A stretch of 64,000 nt of DNA. Source: Paenibacillus cymbidii (GTDB taxonomy: Bacteria > Bacillota > Bacilli > Paenibacillales > NBRC-103111). The translations under genes were made by a program, and so were the position numbers. The notes below the pieces were generated by a model. It saw nothing but the letters and a program-made list of their open reading frames with translations. It was not told the origin of the DNA and did no database searches. Positions within the stretch are counted from its first letter, which is position 1, and each line of letters opens with the position of its first letter. The stretch covers positions 62,001 through 126,000 of the forward strand of contig NZ_SHLX01000009.1 of assembly GCF_004764705.1 (NCBI RefSeq), read 5' to 3'. This document shows positions 46,858-58,102 of the stretch, piece after piece.

Positions 46858-49800
46858 ATGCGGTTTCGAGCCGTCAAACAACTCGTTATCGCCAGCATGC
46901 TGGCCTACACGTTCGCAGGAGCAACAGGCGCGGCTGTTGCAGCGGATCCGGTTCCTACAGAAGCGCCGCTGGCTTCCGATATCACAGTCGTCAACTATCC
47001 GACGGGAACGGATGATACTGTCACGGTTACCGGATTGCAGGATGGCGATCTGGTGAACGTATATAAGTCGGCTGACGGCGCCGAATTATGGGGCAGCGCG
47101 ACGGCTGTCGGTACGCAGGCGATCGTGTCGATCACCCAGCTCGGCAGAGCCGCGGGCGGCACCTTGTACGTTACGGTGACAAGCAGCGGCGACTATTCGG
47201 AGAGCGAGCGGACGGCGAAAGAATTTACGGCGGAAGGAATATCGGCTGCCATTTCCGCAACCAACATCACGATTGACAACAACATTGAAGAAGAGTGGGA
47301 CTATGTCCATGTCGCCGGGTTGGATGACGGGGATACGGTAAAGGTATACAGTACGCAGACGTCGATTTATCCCATTGCTTCGCTGACGATAACGGACAGC
47401 ACTTATGCCCATATCCCGTTGTATTTGTCCAAAGCCGCGGGAAGCGTTTATGTCAGCCTGACCAGTCCTGTGAAGCTGGAAGGGGCGCGCACGGCCAAGT
47501 CGTTTGCGGCCGAATCCATTTCGACGGCGCCTGTTGCGGGAAACATTACGATCGATAACAATTTGCGGGGGACATCGGACAAGGTAACGGTAACCGGATT
47601 AACGGAAGGTACCGTGGTGAAAATTTACGCCAATTCGACCGATACGGTCCCGTTGGCCGCTGCGACCGTTGCCGCCGGCGAAACGGACATCGAAGTATCG
47701 ATCACGCAGATCGGGCAAACCGCCGGCAGTCTGTACGTGACGTTGACGAATGCGCCGAAGACGGAAAGCCCACGCACCGCCAAGTCGTTCAGCGCAGAGC
47801 CGACGACGGCAGCGCCGCTGGCTTCGGCGATTACGGTGGAGAACAACCGCGAAGGTACAGCGGATACGATAACCGTAACCGGCTTGGTGTACGGTGCTGT
47901 CGTCACGGTCTATAACGCTGCCGCCTCTGCCGTTGCGATCGGCAAAGCAACGGTGGCCGATGACGAGACGTCGGTCGTCTTGAGCGTAGCCCAACTGGGC
48001 AAAGGCAAAGGAAGCATTCTCGTATCGCAGACGGAAGCGAACAAACTGGAAAGCGCCAAAACGGCCAAAGCTTATGTTGCCGAACAGGTAAGCGCGGCAT
48101 TGACTGCGGCTTCGATTGCGGTGGTCAACCGCGTGGAAGCGGAGCTGGATACCGTAACGGTTGACGGCCTGAGCGAAGGCGACATCATTAAGGTTTATGA
48201 AACCAAATCGTCGACGGCTGTGCTTGGGCAAGCCGAAGTTGGCGAAGACCAGACCAGCGCCGCAGTCAGTTTGTATTTGAGCAATAAAGCCGGCAGCGTT
48301 TATACCACCGTAACGAAGCAGGGCAAGCTTGAAAGCCCGCGTACGGCCAAAGCTTATGCCGCGGAAGAAACGACGCCGGCGCTGACGGCCGACCGCGTCA
48401 CGGTGACGAACCATGCGGAGGGGACGGCGGACGAGATTGTCGTTACCGGACTGTCCGCCGGCGAGATCGTTCGGGTGTACAGCACAGCGAAAGGGGCTTT
48501 CCCGCTTGGCGGAACGGTCGCGGAAGGAAGTACGGCAACTGTCAAGGTTCAGCAGTTGGGAGTGAAAAGCGGGAAAGTGTTTGTTTCGGTCACTGCCGAT
48601 CCCAAAGCCGAAAGCACCCGCATCGAAAAAACGTACACGGCCGAACAAACTTCGGCATCGGTTTCGGCCACGGCGACCAATGAGGCGGAAGGCACGGCCG
48701 ATACGATCGCTGTCAGCGGATTGGCACCGGGGGATATCGTAACGGTGTATCCGAGCAAATCATCGTTGCGCGTCATGGGCACTGCAGAGGCATCCGGCAC
48801 GACGGCAACGATCGCCATTGAACAGCTGGGGAAAAAAGCGGGAACGGTTTATGTGGCCGTAACGAGCGGCGACAAACGTCCGAGCGCGCGTACCGCGGTT
48901 TCTTATACCGCCGAGGCGACTGTAGCCGTGGACAAAAATGCGGTCCAGTCAACAACGTTGTCGGCATCCGCCATCGCCGTGACCAACGGGACGGCCAATC
49001 AAGCCGATCAGGTGACGGTATCGGGGCTGGCGGCGGGAGACGTCGTGAAGGTGTACGAAGGCGCAACGTCGGGTTGGGTGATGGGCTCGGCTACCGAATC
49101 CGGCGGGACTGCCTCCGTTTCGATTGCGCAGCTTGGCAGCGCTAAAGGCAAAATTTATGTGTCCGTTACCAGCACGGACAAGCTGGAAAGCAAACGTACG
49201 GCGGCGGCATATGCGGCCGAGCCGGTGACGGCGGTTCCGGTGACGGCATCGGTGTACACTGTCAACAACCCTGGCGGCAGTCTGGACAAGGTGGCGGTTT
49301 CCAATGTCACGGTAGGGGATGCCGTGTATGTCTTCGCTTCGTCCAGTGCAGCGGCTTCGCCGCTTGCGTGGGCGTCCGTAACGAGCGGCACGACCGTGGA
49401 GGTGCCGGTGTTCTTCAGCAAAACGGCAGCTACCGTGTACGTATCCGTACAGAATGAAAACAAGCTGCCAAGCAAGCGGCTGAAGGTGAAGGTCGCGGCC
49501 GAACTGGCCAGCGGCGTGGCGGATTCGGCCATCGCTGTGGCGAATCGTCCGACGGGGACGATGGATACCGTAACCGTGAATGGGCTGGAGACCGGCGATC
49601 TCGTAAAGGTGTATGCCACGTCCAAGGCGCCGGTGCCGCTGGCCGGGGCGGTTGTGACGACAGGCGATTCCGTAACGATTTCCGTCTACCAGCTCGGCAA
49701 GTCGGCCGGCAAAGTGTATGTCAGTGTGACGGCTAGCGGCAAGTCGGAGAGCGGGCGCACGGTCAAAGCATTTGCCGCCGAGCCGGTAACGGCCACCCCA

Positions 49801-50604
49801 GTGGCCGCAGCGGTAACCGTTACGAACAACGTCTACGGCATTGCCGATCATGTGACGGTCAGCGGATTGACGGACGGCGATCGGGTCAACGTGTACACCA
49901 CCAACACGACAACGACGGCGATTGGAAGCGCGACGGCATCGGGAGGCAGCGCGGATGTAAGCATTGAGCAGCTCGGCAAAGCGAACGGCACGGTTTATGT
50001 CGCCGTTACCGGAACCGACAAGCTCGAAAGCAAACGGCTGAAAAAAACGTATATCGCCGAGGCGACGGCCGCCAAGCCAACGCTGGCCAACATCTCGATC
50101 GACAATAACAGCGAAGGCACGCTCGATCGGATTGTGGTATCGGGGCTGGCCGCGGGCGATACGGTCAAGGTTTATGCGACGTCGAAGTCGGTCGATCCTA
50201 TCGCGAGCGGGACGGAGTCGAGCGGAACGGCGACACTGTATGCTTATCTCGCCAAAGCGGGCGGAACCGCGTATGTGACGGTTACCGGCACGACGAGCCA
50301 GGAGAGCGCGCGAGTCGGGAAAATATATGGCGCCGAGCAGACGTCCACAGCCCCGGCGGCGGAAGCGATGGCGGTCGATACGATTGCCAAAACGATTACG
50401 GTAAACGGTTTGACTGCCGGAGACGCGATCAAAATTTACGCGAATTCATCCGATAAAATGCCGATCGGCGGCGCGGTAGCGGCAGGGACGTCCGCCACGG
50501 CGACGCTGGCGCAGCTGGGGACGTCGGGGAAGGTATACGTTACCGTAACGAGCCCCGGGAAACCGGAAAGCAAACGAACGGAACGGTCGTACAAGGCAAC
50601 GTAA
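46858..50604 (+). CDS. Large secreted protein with 13 tandem repeats
   Basis: A 1248-aa protein with a signal peptide (residues 1-29, MRFRAVKQLVIASMLAYTFA then a cleavage-like AVAA), followed by 13 repeats of about 88-95 residues that fill the rest. Each repeat has the pattern ITxxNNxEGTaDTVTVTGLxxGD, VKVYxxxxxxxxLGxA, then QLGKxxGxVYVTVTxxxKxESxRTAKxFxAE. This looks like stacked Ig-like beta-sandwich domains. There is no SLH, LPXTG, choline-binding or transmembrane region, so it is probably released or non-covalently attached. GGAGGTG is 5 nt before the ATG. Possible roles are adhesion or a sheath; none can be proven from sequence. Confidence 0.85.
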   Translation: MRFRAVKQLVIASMLAYTFAGATGAAVAADPVPTEAPLASDITVVNYPTGTDDTVTVTGLQDGDLVNVYKSADGAELWGSATAVGTQAIVSITQLGRAAGGTLYVTVTSSGDYSESERTAKEFTAEGISAAISATNITIDNNIEEEWDYVHVAGLDDGDTVKVYSTQTSIYPIASLTITDSTYAHIPLYLSKAAGSVYVSLTSPVKLEGARTAKSFAAESISTAPVAGNITIDNNLRGTSDKVTVTGLTEGTVVKIYANSTDTVPLAAATVAAGETDIEVSITQIGQTAGSLYVTLTNAPKTESPRTAKSFSAEPTTAAPLASAITVENNREGTADTITVTGLVYGAVVTVYNAAASAVAIGKATVADDETSVVLSVAQLGKGKGSILVSQTEANKLESAKTAKAYVAEQVSAALTAASIAVVNRVEAELDTVTVDGLSEGDIIKVYETKSSTAVLGQAEVGEDQTSAAVSLYLSNKAGSVYTTVTKQGKLESPRTAKAYAAEETTPALTADRVTVTNHAEGTADEIVVTGLSAGEIVRVYSTAKGAFPLGGTVAEGSTATVKVQQLGVKSGKVFVSVTADPKAESTRIEKTYTAEQTSASVSATATNEAEGTADTIAVSGLAPGDIVTVYPSKSSLRVMGTAEASGTTATIAIEQLGKKAGTVYVAVTSGDKRPSARTAVSYTAEATVAVDKNAVQSTTLSASAIAVTNGTANQADQVTVSGLAAGDVVKVYEGATSGWVMGSATESGGTASVSIAQLGSAKGKIYVSVTSTDKLESKRTAAAYAAEPVTAVPVTASVYTVNNPGGSLDKVAVSNVTVGDAVYVFASSSAAASPLAWASVTSGTTVEVPVFFSKTAATVYVSVQNENKLPSKRLKVKVAAELASGVADSAIAVANRPTGTMDTVTVNGLETGDLVKVYATSKAPVPLAGAVVTTGDSVTISVYQLGKSAGKVYVSVTASGKSESGRTVKAFAAEPVTATPVAAAVTVTNNVYGIADHVTVSGLTDGDRVNVYTTNTTTTAIGSATASGGSADVSIEQLGKANGTVYVAVTGTDKLESKRLKKTYIAEATAAKPTLANISIDNNSEGTLDRIVVSGLAAGDTVKVYATSKSVDPIASGTESSGTATLYAYLAKAGGTAYVTVTGTTSQESARVGKIYGAEQTSTAPAAEAMAVDTIAKTITVNGLTAGDAIKIYANSSDKMPIGGAVAAGTSATATLAQLGTSGKVYVTVTSPGKPESKRTERSYKAT

Positions 50605-50623
50605 CCGCAGCTTCACAAGCCAA

Positions 50624-50653
50624 TTGACAATCGTATTGGCTGGATGCTATATT
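50624..50653 (+). promoter_or_regulatory. Sigma-A promoter of the cold-shock gene
   Basis: TTGACA (50624-50629), 18 nt, TATATT (50648-50653). Confidence 0.7.
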
Positions 50654-50705
50654 CGAGATGTGGCGAAATTCGCACACTTATTTGAAGACGAAGGGAATGT
50701 TTTAC

Positions 50706-50903
50706 ATGCAAGGTAAGGTTAAATGGTTCAACGCCGAAAAAGGCTACGGGTTCATTGAACGCGAAGACGGAGGAGACGTATTCGTCCATTTCTCCGCTAT
50801 CCAATCCGAAGGCTTCAAGACACTTGAAGAAGGCCAATCGGTAGAATTCGATATCGTTGAAGGCGCACGCGGACCACAAGCAGCTAACGTCGTTAAGCTC
50901 TAA
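50706..50903 (+). CDS. Cold-shock protein (CspA/CspB family)
   Basis: A 65-aa single cold-shock domain beginning [20 protein letters not shown], with RNP1 KGYGFIE and RNP2 VFVHFSAI, and ending AANVVKL. ATG 50706 fits the usual N-terminus; ATG 50697 would add three residues and lies only 1 nt from AGGG. Nucleic-acid chaperone for RNA and translation, induced at low temperature and in stationary phase. It is a single gene between two terminators. Confidence 0.95.
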   Translation: MQGKVKWFNAEKGYGFIEREDGGDVFVHFSAIQSEGFKTLEEGQSVEFDIVEGARGPQAANVVKL

Positions 50904-50957
50904 TCATACGGCCGCGTTCGGCCGCTTTGAATAGATGGTGATACCTACGCTAGCAGC

Positions 50958-50990
50958 AGCACCCCGAAGACTATTTCGGGGTGCTTTTTT
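50958..50990 (+). terminator. Strong intrinsic terminator after the cold-shock gene
   Basis: AGCACCCCGAA (50958-50968) with TTCGGGGTGCT (50975-50985), perfect 11-bp stem, then TTTTT. Confidence 0.92.
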
Positions 50991-51015
50991 CATGTTATTG
51001 AATGGTAAATGAGCT

Positions 51016-51044
51016 TTGAACGCCGCGGCGAAATCAAGTATAAT
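51016..51044 (+). promoter_or_regulatory. Sigma-A promoter of hpf
   Basis: TTGAAC (51016-51021), 17 nt, TATAAT (51039-51044), just ahead of the ribosome binding site. Confidence 0.8.
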
Positions 51045-51069
51045 GAAAGAGAAAGGAGGAGGTATACCT

Positions 51070-51618
51070 ATGAAGTTCAACATTCGCGGAGAGAACATCC
51101 AAGTCACCGAGGCGCTCAAAGAGTACGTGGAGAAGAAGCTCAGCCGTCTGGAAAGGTATTTCGAAACTCCCCCTGTTTCCGATGTTAGCGTCACGCTGGG
51201 CGTGGTGCGCGAAATGCAAAATGTCGAGGTGACGATTCCGCTGACGGGGTTTATGCTCCGAGCGGAGGAACGGGCCGCGGATATGTACGCCTCCATCGAT
51301 TTGGTCGTGGACAAACTGGAACGTCAAATTCGCAAGCACAAGACCAAGGCCAATCGCAAGATCAGACAGGAAAGCGGATTTAAGAATGTGTTTAAAATAG
51401 AAGGAATTCCGTCTCACCTGCACGAAGACGAAGACGAGTTCGAACTGGTTCGTACGAAGCGGTTTACGCTGAAGCCGATGGACATCGACGAAGCGATTCT
51501 GCAGATGAATATGGTAGGTCACAGCTTCTTCGTTTTCGCCAATTCCGACACCGAAAAGGTGAATGTCGTGTACAAACGCCACGACGGCAAATACGGATTA
51601 ATTGAGCCGGCTACCTAG
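51070..51618 (+). CDS. hpf: Ribosome hibernation promoting factor, long form (HPF)
   Basis: A 182-aa protein from ATG 51070 with an AAAGGAGGAGG ribosome binding site. N-terminal domain (FNIRGENIQVTEALKEYVEK, VEVTIPLTGFMLRAEERAAD, MYASIDLVVDKLERQIRKHK) and the C-terminal dimerisation domain (LKPMDIDEAILQMNMVGHSF, VNVVYKRHDGKYGLIEP) are both present, so it is the long HPF that forms 100S ribosome dimers. Single gene; terminator downstream. Confidence 0.95.
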   Translation: MKFNIRGENIQVTEALKEYVEKKLSRLERYFETPPVSDVSVTLGVVREMQNVEVTIPLTGFMLRAEERAADMYASIDLVVDKLERQIRKHKTKANRKIRQESGFKNVFKIEGIPSHLHEDEDEFELVRTKRFTLKPMDIDEAILQMNMVGHSFFVFANSDTEKVNVVYKRHDGKYGLIEPAT

Positions 51619-51680
51619 AAGCGCCGGAAAGAACCAACGTAATTATGTGGCGCAATTAACAAAATAAAAAGTTAGCAAGA

Positions 51681-51709
51681 AAAATGCCCCCGTCGGGGGC
51701 ATTTTTTTT
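51681..51709 (+). terminator. Intrinsic terminator after hpf
   Basis: TGCCCCC (51685-51691) with GGGGGCA (51695-51701), extended by A-T pairs, then T8. Confidence 0.92.
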
Positions 51710-52022
51710 ACGATTGGTATAATTTTTCGGTCGGCAGATTCCGATAGTTAGATTAGGTGCTGTTTTGACAAAACATGCGCACGCTTATTTTTTTGTCGAA
51801 ACAGGAAGCAATATCGTTTCACAGCTGCATGGATGCAGAGGCTTGGGGAGGAGGGATCCTTGAACGACAGCTTATTTGCGCGCGCTACCGGGAATAGCGC
51901 GAGCTTAAGAATGGCGGCTTTACGCGATAAATCGTGGGGATCCAATTTCATGACCGTTTCTGGTACAATGGGAGCAGGACTTTCGATTTATTCAGGAATT
52001 CGACAAAAGGAGATGTGAGTGC
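51710..52022. other. Upstream region of the secreted Ig-like protein
   Basis: Contains TTGACA (51765-51770) inside the palindrome TGTTTT-gac-AAAACA (51761-51775), and an extended -10 TGGTACAAT (51961-51969). Otherwise only the small reading frame described next. No RNA gene seen. Confidence 0.5.
51860..52018 (+). CDS. Possible 52-aa peptide upstream of the secreted Ig-like protein
   Basis: A TTG start at 51860 follows AGGAGGG (51849-51855), and the frame runs to 52018, six bases ahead of the next ATG. The peptide reads MNDSLFARATGNSASLRMAA and continues with a glycine-rich end. A likely promoter (-10 at 51964) lies inside it, which argues against it being an ordinary gene. Could be a leader peptide or chance. 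Confidence 0.3.
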   Translation: MNDSLFARATGNSASLRMAALRDKSWGSNFMTVSGTMGAGLSIYSGIRQKEM

Positions 52023-53576
52023 ATGAAAGGCTTGTTGAGCAAGAAGCTGCTGGCGTTTACGCTTGCTGCGGCAATCGCGATTCCGGCGGCGCCGGTATTG
52101 GCGGCGACAGCTGTCACTACGGCAGCCATTGATTTGACGGTGAGCAAGTTTGCCGATGAAGGCACGAAAGTTTTGACGCAAACAAGATCCGGACTGAGTG
52201 TTGTGGTACAGGACAGCAGCGGCAAAGTGCTTACCAAAGATACGGACTACAACGTTTCCGAATCCGGCGGCAAGTATTCGATCACCAACTTGACGAAGAA
52301 AGACACGTACAGCATTACGGTTAACGAAGACGAAACTCAGTACGCTACGGTTAAGGTGCCGATCACGTCGTTCAGCGCCAAGGCGAAAACAGCCAAGCTC
52401 ACCTGGGCCGACAGCAACGAGTTTTCGACGAAAAAAGTCGGCGCAGTTGGCGGTATCGTAACGGACGGCAGCGGCGGCGTTTCGGACGATGCCAAGCTGA
52501 TCGTGAAGAACACTTCCGTTACATACACCACTTACTCCAACGAGCTGGGCGCGTTCAAGGCATACGTACCTTCGGGCAAATATGACTTTATCGTAACGGG
52601 CGCGAACAGCAACTACCAAAACGTGTTGTATTCCCTGACCGTAACCGCAGGTCAAACGGCAGCTCCGCTCGATACGCTGAGCACGAAGACGGCGAACAAC
52701 CCGGACTTCCCAGGCATCGTTCTTCCGGAAACCATTGCCGGGGAAACGACAACGATCACGGGTACCGTTTACGGAGCGGGTTACGCGATTTCCGTATTCT
52801 CGGTAACTGACGGAACGTATACCTTGCTTGGATCGGGTGTTTCCAAAGCTGCCAAGAACGGCAACCCGACGTTTAGCGTGAAGTTGCCTTCGGCTCAACC
52901 GGATTCGACGATTGTCGTTCGCGCCGAAGATAAAGCCGGCAATGTCGGGGAAAAATCTGCAACGATCAGCAAAGTCACATTGACCGACTACAAAGTCCCG
53001 ACCAACGCCAATGTTGGCACCGACTTCAACATTACATTCAAGGACCCGGCCAAGAAGTTCCACACGGGTGTTACAGAAGTAACGTATAAAGTCGGTAGTG
53101 ATGTCTTCACGTTGGCGGTTACGGATTATACTTACGGATCCGGCAAGCTCACCATCAAGGCCGGTTCGCTTCCGGTTGGCAGCTACGTAATCGGCGCCAA
53201 ATCGACCGGTTACAACGATTTGGTATCTCCTAGCGTGTCGGTAGCCAAATCGACCAAATCCGCCGGAACGATCGCTGCAACAGCAGCGGCGGGCACTGCA
53301 GCCAATTCGACGAAAATCACGATTACAACTCCTAAAGCCGACGCTGCGAACGTATGGCAAATCGTATACGGCAGCACAACGCCTACATTGTTGAAGCTGT
53401 ACGATGCGAAACCGGAAACGGTGAACGTGGCTGACTACACCTCCGGCGCTGATGTCGTAGGCGTAGACGCAACAACGAACAAATACATCGCACTGTACGA
53501 AGTCAACGCAGAAGGTCAAGTTATCAAAGCCAAGTCGATCACGCTCAGCAAAACCACTGTAAAAGCTGGCGAGTAA
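52023..53576 (+). CDS. Secreted protein with Ig-like/carboxypeptidase-regulatory-like domains
   Basis: A 517-aa exported protein with a signal peptide (residues 1-28, KKLLAFTLAAAIAIPAAPVL then AA). About residues 30-115 form one beta domain (VVVQDSSGKVLTKDTDYNVS, EDETQYATVKVPITSF). Residues 130-220 (GGIVTDGSGGVSDDAKLIVK; GAFKAYVPSGKYDFIVTGAN) resemble a carboxypeptidase-regulatory fold. The remainder are Ig-like sandwiches with PDSTIVVRAEDKAGNVGEKS. No SLH or sorting motif. AAAGGAGATG precedes the ATG. Likely a cell-surface or matrix protein; well expressed by codon and ribosome-site strength. Function unknown. Confidence 0.8.
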   Translation: MKGLLSKKLLAFTLAAAIAIPAAPVLAATAVTTAAIDLTVSKFADEGTKVLTQTRSGLSVVVQDSSGKVLTKDTDYNVSESGGKYSITNLTKKDTYSITVNEDETQYATVKVPITSFSAKAKTAKLTWADSNEFSTKKVGAVGGIVTDGSGGVSDDAKLIVKNTSVTYTTYSNELGAFKAYVPSGKYDFIVTGANSNYQNVLYSLTVTAGQTAAPLDTLSTKTANNPDFPGIVLPETIAGETTTITGTVYGAGYAISVFSVTDGTYTLLGSGVSKAAKNGNPTFSVKLPSAQPDSTIVVRAEDKAGNVGEKSATISKVTLTDYKVPTNANVGTDFNITFKDPAKKFHTGVTEVTYKVGSDVFTLAVTDYTYGSGKLTIKAGSLPVGSYVIGAKSTGYNDLVSPSVSVAKSTKSAGTIAATAAAGTAANSTKITITTPKADAANVWQIVYGSTTPTLLKLYDAKPETVNVADYTSGADVVGVDATTNKYIALYEVNAEGQVIKAKSITLSKTTVKAGE

Positions 53577-53586
53577 AAACGATTCG

Positions 53587-53627
53587 ACAACCCTTGCAGG
53601 GATTTTCCTTGCAAGGGTTGTTTTTTT
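53587..53627 (+). terminator. Intrinsic terminator after the secreted protein gene
   Basis: ACAACCCTTGCAGG (53587-53600) with CCTTGCAAGGGTTGT (53607-53621), one extra base in the right arm, then TTTTTT. Confidence 0.9.
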
Positions 53628-53656
53628 ATGCCGATGGTCAAGCAACTCCGCTACAG

Positions 53657-53685
53657 TTGCTACTCCCCCATCAAACTGATACAAT
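53657..53685 (+). promoter_or_regulatory. Sigma-A promoter of secA
   Basis: TTGCTA (53657-53662), 17 nt, TACAAT (53680-53685); a short inverted repeat GCAACT/AGTTGC (53642-53660) overlaps the -35. Confidence 0.6.
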
Positions 53686-53721
53686 TTATGCAAACTAAGT
53701 TTTTGGGGAAGGGGCACATCC

Positions 53722-56223
<2,502 letters not shown>

Positions 56224-56292
56224 TAAAAAGAATCCATCGGCCGCGGCGCGCTGCGGCCGGCTCATTTTAGACAACGGGAAAGGTGTGGCATC

Positions 56293-57409
56293 ATGATCGA
56301 TACGAGGGCGAAACAGGATTTGCGGGAAGCGGCAAAGCGACTAACGGAACTTAGGGGGTCTCTTTGACCTCGATCTCAAATTGGAGCAAATTGCCGATTA
56401 TGAGGAGAAGATGAGCGCTCCCGATTTTTGGGACGATAACGAACGGGCGCAAAAAGTGATTGGCGAGCTGAACGCGATCAAGTCGGTGGTCGAAGATTTC
56501 GACGGCCTGAACAACGATTACGAAGAGCTGCAGCTGATGCTCGATCTGATGGAAGAAGAGCAGGACGAATCGATGGTCGGAGATCTGGAAACGAGCGTCG
56601 GCGCCCTGATGAAGAAGCTGGAAGCTTATGAACTGACGCTGCTGCTGAGTCAGCCGTACGATCGCCTGAACGCGATCCTCGAGATCCACCCCGGCGCGGG
56701 CGGCACGGAGTCTCAGGACTGGGCCGAAATGCTGCTGCGGATGTACCGCCGTTGGGCGGAGAAGCGCGATTTTAAAGTCGAGGTGCTCGACTACCTGCCG
56801 GGCGACGAAGCGGGCGTGAAGAGCGTCACGCTGCTGATTAAAGGCTACAACGCTTACGGCTACCTGAAGACGGAGAAAGGCGTGCATCGGCTTGTGCGCA
56901 TTTCCCCGTTCGACGCGTCCGGCCGTCGGCATACATCCTTCGTGTCTTGCGACGTGGTGCCGGAAATCGACGACGATGTCGAAGTGGACATTCGCACGGA
57001 GGATCTCAAAATCGACACGTACCGCTCCAGCGGCGCCGGCGGGCAGCACATCAACACGACCGACTCGGCCGTACGCATCACGCACCTTCCAACCGGGATC
57101 GTCGTCACGTGCCAAACCGAACGCTCCCAGATCAAAAACCGCGAACGGGCCATGACCGTGCTGCGCTCGAAGCTGTATGAGAAGAAGATCGAAGAGCAAC
57201 TGAAGCACTTGGCGGAAATTCGCGGCGAGCAGTCGGACATCGCCTGGGGCAGCCAAATTCGCTCCTACGTGTTCCACCCGTATAGCATGGTCAAGGACCA
57301 TCGGACGTTGGCGGAAACCGGCAACGTCGGCGCGGTCATGGACGGCGAAATCGACTTCCTGATCGATGCTTACCTGCGGCACCAGATCACGAAGCCGGAG
57401 GAAAGCTGA
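56293..57409 (+). CDS. prfB: Peptide chain release factor 2 (RF2), with +1 programmed frameshift
   Basis: The first frame starts at ATG 56293 and meets TGA at 56365-56367 after 24 codons. The stop is preceded by AGGGGGTCTCTT and followed by C, the RF2 autoregulatory +1 site with its internal Shine-Dalgarno. After skipping one T (56365) reading resumes at GAC 56366 and continues to 57409, giving about 371 aa. Motifs: [15 protein letters not shown] (the SPF tripeptide that reads UGA/UAA) and [18 protein letters not shown] with the GGQ catalytic tripeptide. It ends translation at UGA and UAA. Low RF2 raises frameshifting. Confidence 0.97.
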
Positions 57410-57453
57410 CGGTCGAAATCGATACGAAAAGACAAGGAGATCGAATCGGCGTC

Positions 57454-58095
57454 ATGTGGAATATGTGGAGAAAGCGGCAGAACGAACAAAAATCAGCCGA
57501 GCTGGAAGCGGTAGAGCGGCTGGAACGGCAGTGGGACGAGCGGCTCGGAGCGTTCGGCGAGATGATGGCGGAACAACTGGGCAAGCTCTCCCGCGTGCAA
57601 TACAAGTCCGGACAGGAGACGCTGGCCAAAATGGACCGCCTTGGCGGCGGGATCGACGCGCTGGCGAATCGTCTGACGGAACGCGATGAGGAACGAGCTC
57701 GACTGGACAACCTGATTCGCGAGAAAGAAGCGGGCATGCAGGAATTGATCCGACTGCTCGACGATTTCGACTTGGCGCGAACGCGGCTGCAAGGAACGGA
57801 AATGGATGCATGGTCGAATGTGATTCGGCAATGGTCCGATCGGGTGCTTGCGCTGCTCGCCGGGATGGAGGTTCGCGAGCTGCACGTGCTCGGGCGCAGC
57901 TTCGACCCGAGCGTGGCGGAAGCGGTTGCCACAACGACACGCGAGGAGCGTCGGGTTGCCGGGAAGGCGGATGAATTAGACCGGACCGGCGATACCGTGC
58001 CGTACGAAGTGGTGGCGGTGGAGCGAAGGGGGTTTGTGACGGGCGATGGCAGGTTGCTCCGCAAAGCGCAAGTGATTACGATTTCCGAAGGATAG
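57454..58095 (+). CDS. GrpE-like nucleotide exchange factor of a divergent chaperone operon
   Basis: A 213-aa protein. The first 130 residues are a long coiled coil (ELEAVERLERQWDERLGAF; EKEAGMQELIRLLDDFDLAR) and the C-terminal 70 residues form a compact domain with GRSFDPSVAEAVATTTREER and PYEVVAVERRGFVTGDGRLL, recalling the GrpE beta domain (hP..h.aV). It precedes the Hsp70-like gene by 7 nt, so it should act as its nucleotide exchange factor. It is not the canonical grpE, which is longer and acidic. ATG 57454 chosen with GGAG 13-16 nt before. Confidence 0.8.
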   Translation: MWNMWRKRQNEQKSAELEAVERLERQWDERLGAFGEMMAEQLGKLSRVQYKSGQETLAKMDRLGGGIDALANRLTERDEERARLDNLIREKEAGMQELIRLLDDFDLARTRLQGTEMDAWSNVIRQWSDRVLALLAGMEVRELHVLGRSFDPSVAEAVATTTREERRVAGKADELDRTGDTVPYEVVAVERRGFVTGDGRLLRKAQVITISEG

Positions 58096-58102
58096 GGAGG
58101 GG

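Noticed and set aside
51016-51069. Upstream ATG of hpf at 51016
   Set aside because: Overlaps the TTGAAC -35 element; ATG 51070 has a strong ribosome binding site and the family N-terminus.
51724-51745. Sigma-D-like motif TCCGATAG near 51740
   Set aside because: The -35 (TAAT) is weak and the nearest gene is about 280 nt away with its own -10.
56240-56270. GC-rich hairpin CGGCCGC/GCGGCCG after secA as terminator
   Set aside because: Only a weak T tail (CATTTTA) follows and secA-prfB are often co-transcribed; left uncalled.
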